DNA of 64,000 nucleotides from Ulota crispa. Lineage: Eukaryota > Streptophyta > Bryopsida > Orthotrichales > Orthotrichaceae. The stretch's first letter is position 1. Every line of letters begins with the position of its first letter. The stretch covers positions 30,875,060 to 30,939,059 of the forward strand of contig OY987243.1 in NCBI GenBank assembly GCA_963920765.1, in the 5' to 3' direction. The notes beneath the pieces are model-generated. The model was not told the origin of the DNA. It did no database searches and saw only the letters and a program-made list of their open reading frames with translations. Below, piece by piece: positions 58,327 to 64,000 of this stretch. Both the position numbers and the translations under genes were made by a program.

Positions 58327-61300
58327 ATGACGACAAGTACAAGCAAAGGAACTATCAATCCACTGAGCAAAGTGAGGCAAATGTTGATGGATCCTGCAAC
58401 AAAATGGGACCATATGCAACCAGCACAATTGGCTAAACTCTTTTTAAATGCTGATATTGCTGACCTCAACGATGCATGGGCCAAGCTCAACAAAGTGGAA
58501 ATACAAAATAGATTGTTGGACTTTTTAGAATGGACGCCATCCATGTTAATGGATGCCGAAAAAAGAGAATATCACACTTATTTTCCTATGCTTATGGAAA
58601 TGAACACCACGGATTTCCGATGTGTTTCATGCAGGTATATCTTTACTTAAAACTCAAGAAATATTTAGTTTATTTGATTTATGTCCAATAGGTTTCTCTT
58701 TAATAAGTTAATATTTTCAAAACCTACCAAAAAAAACTCTAAAAAAATCTACTTTTTACCATATTGAACTTAATATGGATTACTCATGTAATTATGAATT
58801 ATGCTCACAATTGTGGATTCTGCAAAACATCACAAAATGATTGATGTTTATGTAAAATATTAGAAGATCTCTTGAGCTTGAGAAAAGCATTGGAAGATCT
58901 CCCATCATTTTTTTTGCATTTATCTCTAAACTCACTTTTAGATCGTTCTTTATGGACTTCACAAAGTTTGTATTTAAGTCATGAGTCGAAATATTGTCTT
59001 ATTAAGGTTTGATTTTGATACTTGGAAACAACATCTTAATGGTTGAAAAATCATAGATACATATATTTTTTGTGGCAGATGAATATTATCTAAATTTCAT
59101 TTTTATTTTTAAACACACTAGTATCAATTCCATTTGCAATTTATAATAAATAAAAATTCGGTTTAAGTGAACTAAAAAAAGAATCTTAGTAGAAAATTGA
59201 TATTGGCCGTTTATTTGAACAAGTATGCCTTGCCCACGCTCTACACAATTTCACTTGCATTATTTCTTGTTTTTTACTATTTGTTTTGTTGTTGCATTGT
59301 TTCTTGCTATTTACTATTTACTTTGTTTAACTTGTTCCTCTCTCTATCTTCCTCTCCCTCCCTCCATAATAGAGAAGTTTTGAATATCCAATGTTAATAG
59401 AAAATTTGAATTTCCTCTGACGAACAAACACTTTGTAGAAATCATTGTTTCTTTTGTTTTTTTACTTATGGATATCAGGTGTGTTCCAACTAATATAGAT
59501 GGTCAAACTTGTCCAACCCATGGTCTACCCCAGTTAGCCTACCAAATGGAGGACTGGTACGCCACCCCTAGTTTGAAATACCTCCCACCTCAAGTCACCA
59601 ACATTCTAGGCGGTGATGGGGGCCTTTGGTTGTGTGAAGGAGGAACCCAACCCCGCGCCCCCATTGAATACACAAGAGCCATTCCTTACGTAGAAACTTG
59701 GGAGGATGAGCTTTTTGAAAGAAATCAATCCATCATGTGTGTCACCAACCCCCTAACCAAGGAGTATTGCTACTTGCCCCCCTTCACTTACAAGCTTAAC
59801 CAAAAATCTGCCATGTTAAGAACAGTAGATTGGGATGTAGACATGGATGACATCATGGCGTGCATGGCATGGGGCTCCGGCTCTCTTTCTAGGCCCTCCT
59901 CTAGAGGAGAGTGTTCCCCCAAAATTACCACCACAAGAAGTGAACCCACATCTCCTAATAGAACTAAAAAAACTCCAAAATCATCTCCCCTATCTCCGTG
60001 CTCTCCTTGTAGCAAATCCAAAGCCTATGCTCCCCCTCCCAAGAAAAAAGCAAGAATGGTATATAAAAAAAAGGTTAGACCATATTGGGAAGATGTACCT
60101 GAGAAGAAGTGTACCGGGGGAAAAATTTATTTTGAACCCAATTGTACCGGGGCCCCTAAAGTGAATCCAAGGTGGACGTGGAACCCAAGGGACAAATTTC
60201 ATCCCTTGCCTTGCATTCGTTGCCACTCAGATTACTGTGCCACCAGGTTTGAACATCCTCAAGAATTTACTGGGAATTTTCCTACGGCCAAAGAGTGGCC
60301 TTGTGCCAAAGGATGTACCACTGACCATGGGTTTGTTGTACCGGTTTATGAAACTCCGGCACCAACCCATCGAGAGTTTGCTAAATTATTAGAGCTTCCT
60401 ATTGAAAAACATAAAGAGCCATGGCTAGTGAAAGGAAACGCCATGCCTATCATGGTTCCCCCTGGTTATAGTGTTCCCAGGTCCCCCAAATATATTGGAC
60501 CCTTAAGTGCGTGTTAACAAAATTTATTAGGAATTTGAATATTCTTTTTTCAAAAAATATTTGCTGTGTTTAACTAAATCAATGCTGCTCATGTGATTTT
60601 GAACTTTGTTTGTAAAATATAGTAGTATCTTGACGTTGAGTTGCATAAGTTTCCCAAGCTTTCACATACTAGATCTCTCAATGTTTAACATACTAGATGT
60701 TTCAAGGTTTACATATTAGATCTCCTAAGTTTTTATAAATTAGATCTCCTAAGGTTATATACATCAGATCTTCCAAGGTTTTTATATTAGATCTCCCAAT
60801 GTTATACATACCAAATCTCCCAATGTTTTACAACTAGATCTTTGAATGTTTTACACACCAAATTGCTCAATGCTTTGTATATAAAGATATGCAAAACATC
60901 AAGAGATCTCCCAATGTTTTACATGTGGATTATTATTTTTGAACTTTGCATTGTCAAAAGCAGTTAAATACATCATATATTTGCATACACAACAAGTAAA
61001 GTACTTGTCATCAATTAATGGACTTTTCTATGACTACAATTTTTTGGTTATATTGCATTGCTTCATTCATAACATTTAACGTGAACATATTTATAAAGCG
61101 TGTTTTCAAAGACATTTTGTTATCTGATAATTTGATGTGTTTATATTTCTAAAAGAAATTACAATAAGTTAAAATTAAAACTTCAAAAAGAAACATGTAT
61201 ATATATTTGTAAATGAATTTTTGACATAAATAACAAGATTGCATAGAATGTTGCCCATACTGTTTTTGTAGGTAATCAAGATTTTAAAGACGATGAACCA

Positions 61301-63155
61301 GTTATCTTGATGGATTTAAACGGCCGTGAAATTGGGCTTGGACAAGTTTGGAAACAAAAACCAGGTGATGTGATGGATTGGACTCCATTAAAAAACTATG
61401 AAACGGCAATAGTTGTAACTTGGAGCATTATTGATGTGGACTTAGAATGGGAGCGTGCACGTTACTTTAACAAAAAACTAAGGAAGAAAAAAATCTTAGG
61501 AAGCAAGGATGTTGGAAAAAACAACATGATGTGTAGTTTGCCTATAAGATGGCCCTCAAGTCTTTTATTGCACCCAAGGGAAGCAAGCGAAGCTATGAAG
61601 TGTCAAATGAACACCAACCATCTTGAAGGGAGGGACAACCCAGCATTTGGAAACCCAACTCTTGCGAGAATCATCAAGGAACAATGTGACGAGGTCAAGC
61701 ACCCAACTCGCCAAGACTCTTGCTCCACGTGCGGCATGTGCTACAACAAGTGCCAGTTTGGTACCTCAAAGAGATACATTGTGATAGCAATGGGCTACCA
61801 TTACTTGAAAGAGTTATTTAAGAGGTTGGAGGAAGACCTTGTTGTCGGCATTTACGAGTCTTTTCTAAAGCAATGGACGTTCAAGAGACTGACCACCAAT
61901 CGTTGTCGGCTCATGCCCGAGAGTCAAGGCAAAACTGGCGTTGCTTTACTAGGAGAAGATCCTCGTGAAATGGCTGTCATTTTTGGAGGATTGGCCATCA
62001 ATGTCAAGCCAGGGAGACAGAAAGATGAGGAGTATTTTGAATCAACCATTTTCTATTGCCCCTTGTAATAATCACAACAACTTCTATCTAACCTCTTTCT
62101 TCAACCTCAAATATGTTTTAATCTCTATTATAAAGCATCTTGTTTTTGTCTCACACCCACAAATTTGAAATTCTTTATTAGAATGAGGGTACAAAGAGGA
62201 CAATGCAAGGTAAGGGAAGGGGAAAAGGGAAGGCATAAAGAAAAACAAGTTGAACGAAACAAACATTAGAAAGAAAGAGAGGAGGAAAGAAGCAAGTGAG
62301 ACAATACAAAATGCAAGCAAGGCATACTTGTTAATTGTGGGACATATATTGCAAGATGCCATGAACCGACAAGTTCTTGAAGTGAAATGTCACATAGTTG
62401 CCAACTTTGAATACCAACAACTTCTTTTTTGCAAGATATAGCTCCAATTTGTGTTTGTAGCTTTCTAAGACCTTGCTTATAGTTACAAAGAGTTCCAACT
62501 TATTAAGGGATATTATGAACAAATCATATAGTTGTTTTGTCTTTATTGTTTACGCTATCTTGCATAGTAAATACACACTTATTTTTTTACACATGATCAT
62601 GTATGTTTGTGTAGGTATTCTAAACAACAATTGCGAAAACAATTCTTATTTCATGGGCGAAAGATTGACCCCACTAATTGCCATCAATTATTCAACTATG
62701 AGATGTGGCCGCCCATTGTTGTACAACCATTTCAAAAACGAGGACAATTCTCCGCCCAAGCAGTGACAAGGAAGTACAACAAGTTTCCTGAAATTGCAGA
62801 AACCATATACGTTGTGAACATAAATTTGGATGAAGACATGGTTCCTACAGGATTTTTTGACCTTCTCTCTCGAATGCCCCAAGACAACTTCCAAGCATTG
62901 CTTGCTAGCTCCATTGCTTTTACTCCCCAGTCCATGGAGCATGCCTCTGCTGAAGGCTTGATAGTTTTCAAAATGGGGCACAGTCCTCACCTTGTAATCT
63001 ACGACGTGTTTTGGGACCGTTGGATTACCACCACATATCCACAACAACAAGAAGGGGAATTAATGAAGCATTGGCAACTTTGTGATGGTGTTTGGAAACC
63101 GGATTGGACTCAACGGAGTGGAAACAATGATCTCTTACTTTCTTTGCATCCTTGA
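58327..63155 (+). CDS. Unrecognised cysteine-rich protein, four exons
   Basis: Model: 58327-58634, 59479-60506, 61272-62031, 62615-63155; 2637 nt, 878 aa, every junction in phase. I do not recognise the family. Residues 1-90 look helical. A putative zinc cluster spans exons 1 and 2: Cys99-x2-Cys102, Cys104, Cys114-x2-His117. A second cluster follows at 348-356 (CIRCHSDYC, with WPCAKGC further on) and a third at 596-606 (CSTCGMCYNKC). Residues about 245-305 are Ser/Pro/Lys-rich with KKKAR and KKKVR, a possible nuclear localisation signal. Segments such as CVTNPLTKEYCYLPPF, VGIYESFLKQWTF and LVIYDVFWDRW vaguely recall the blades of kelch/F-box-associated proteins abundant in mosses; that is a weak inference. 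The exon 3 donor (GA/GTATTT at 62032) is the least certain; reading through would end the protein at 62068. Codon use is AT-rich like its surroundings. Confidence 0.7.
60660..60925. repeat. Degenerate tandem repeat in intron 2 of the cysteine-rich gene
   Basis: About nine imperfect copies of a 25-30 bp unit. The core is tagatctcccaatgttttac, with variants such as tagatctcctaag and caaatctcccaatg. It lies downstream of the exon 2 donor and upstream of exon 3. No function is implied. Confidence 0.75.
62345..62575. repeat. Dispersed repeat shared with an E2 intron
   Basis: This intronic block resembles 12340-12545 in the same orientation. Shared stretches include agctccaat, ctaagaccttgcttatagtta, agagttccaacttatt and atggttgtt-type sequence followed by ctttatt. 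Identity is roughly 70-75% by eye over 200 bp. The preceding exon-proximal part also carries an inverted relation to 62170-62200-type purine-rich sequence that I could not resolve. Confidence 0.5.
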
Positions 63156-64000
63156 TGATAGACAATACAATATATGGTGACTTAACCCTACCCTACATAT
63201 ATATAAATATATGCAGAATATCTCTACTATAAAGCATAGGGTGTTTGTCCATCATGAAAAATTTGAAATTTTCTAATATAAAGTATTAGGTGTCAATTTG
63301 TCATTAGAAAGTGATGCATGGGATGATAGGTGTCTATTTGTCACCAGAAAGTGTTGCATTGGGTGTCTATTTGTCACTAGAAACTGTCTCACTAGAATTC
63401 AAAACTTTTTATTTACTCCAAATTTTTTAATTCTCTATTATAAAGTTATGCTTAGAATTACATTGAAAATTTCATACTATCTTGGCAAAAATTAATGAAA
63501 ATTTGAGAATTTATCTTGTGTAAATCTTTAAAAGAAAGGATTTCATAAATCAAAACAAAAATTAGTGCCAAAACCTTCTAGAACTTTGATGTATGTTGTA
63601 GAAGCCCAACATGGCCAATTTGTGCAGAGCACGTGTATGTGTACTAGTATTTATAAAAAAGCCTAATGTTTGAGCATTGTCTAAGGTAGGAGGCTTATAA
63701 ACTGACCATCTAAGGACTAAAATTAAATTTTGATGGGGTGAAACTTCTTGAAATGTTTTTCAATAAATTTTTCTTGAAAAACAAGAGGATTTGACATCTA
63801 ACCCAATTGTTGTTTCATATTTTTTGAAGTTTTGTGGAATTAGTTATGAAATTTTGAAGTCAAAGTGGCATAGGCTCTAAAATTGTCCACCTCCTCAAAT
63901 GTACACTACTTGTACATTATTGAAGGCTTTGAAAAATATGAAAAACGGCATGTACAAAGCAAGTACATTTGGGAAGGTGGACAATTTTAGAGCCTGCGGG
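63156..64000. other. 3' flank of the cysteine-rich gene to the window edge
   Basis: AT-rich. At 63220-63390 three to four imperfect copies of a gggtgtctatttgtcaccagaaagtg-type unit (30-45 bp) occur. A short MITE lies at 63873-63994. No coding feature was seen. Confidence 0.5.
63873..63994. mobile_element. Short MITE (122 bp)
   Basis: A perfect 19-bp inverted repeat, ggctctaaaattgtccacc at the left and its complement at the right, extends with mismatches into an inner pair (caaatgtac against gtacatttg). No target-site duplication is visible in the few bases left before the window ends. Confidence 0.65.

Overview
The window is nuclear DNA from a green plant (streptophyte). The evidence is multi-exon genes with GT-AG introns, mitochondrial branched-chain amino-acid catabolism enzymes, a GH17 beta-1,3-glucanase with an X8/CBM43 module and a GPI-type tail, an ABCG half-transporter, AT-rich intergenic DNA, and many short terminal-inverted-repeat (TIR) DNA transposons. 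An intron-split MltB-type lytic transglycosylase gene, of a kind I associate with bacteria, makes me favour a non-seed plant such as a bryophyte or lycophyte, or a close algal relative. That is inference, and I cannot name the species.

Layout. 715-5638 (+): MltB-like lytic murein transglycosylase in 8 exons. 10307-17422 (-): E2 subunit of the branched-chain 2-oxoacid dehydrogenase complex in 8 exons. 22503-26309 (-): HMG-CoA lyase in 6 exons. 26310-39552: a 13 kb repeat-rich stretch with no supportable gene. 39553-43440 (+): GPI-anchored-type glucan endo-1,3-beta-glucosidase in 6 exons. 45691-46224 (-): intronless Cgr1/CCDC86-like nucleolar protein. 47441-50191 (+): intronless ER-type M28 metallopeptidase. 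50703-56081 (-): ABCG half-transporter in 10 exons, including two GC-AG introns. 58327-63155 (+): unrecognised cysteine-rich protein in 4 exons. For every multi-exon model I spliced by eye, and the summed exon length is an exact multiple of three.

How the genes relate. The E2 subunit and HMG-CoA lyase are neighbours on one strand and act in the same mitochondrial leucine breakdown pathway. The Cgr1-like and M28 genes are divergent, with a telo-box and a TGGGCC site II motif between them. The other genes look functionally independent.

Mobile DNA. I recognise at least seven TIR families, several with convincing target-site duplications: 9 bp (MULE-like), 8 bp (hAT-like), 3 bp (CACTA-like), TWA (PIF/Harbinger-like) and TA (Stowaway/mariner-like). 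Many copies sit inside introns. One nested insertion, and one insertion inside half of a tandem duplication, allow relative dating. I saw no LTR retrotransposon, rRNA, convincing tRNA or CRISPR array.
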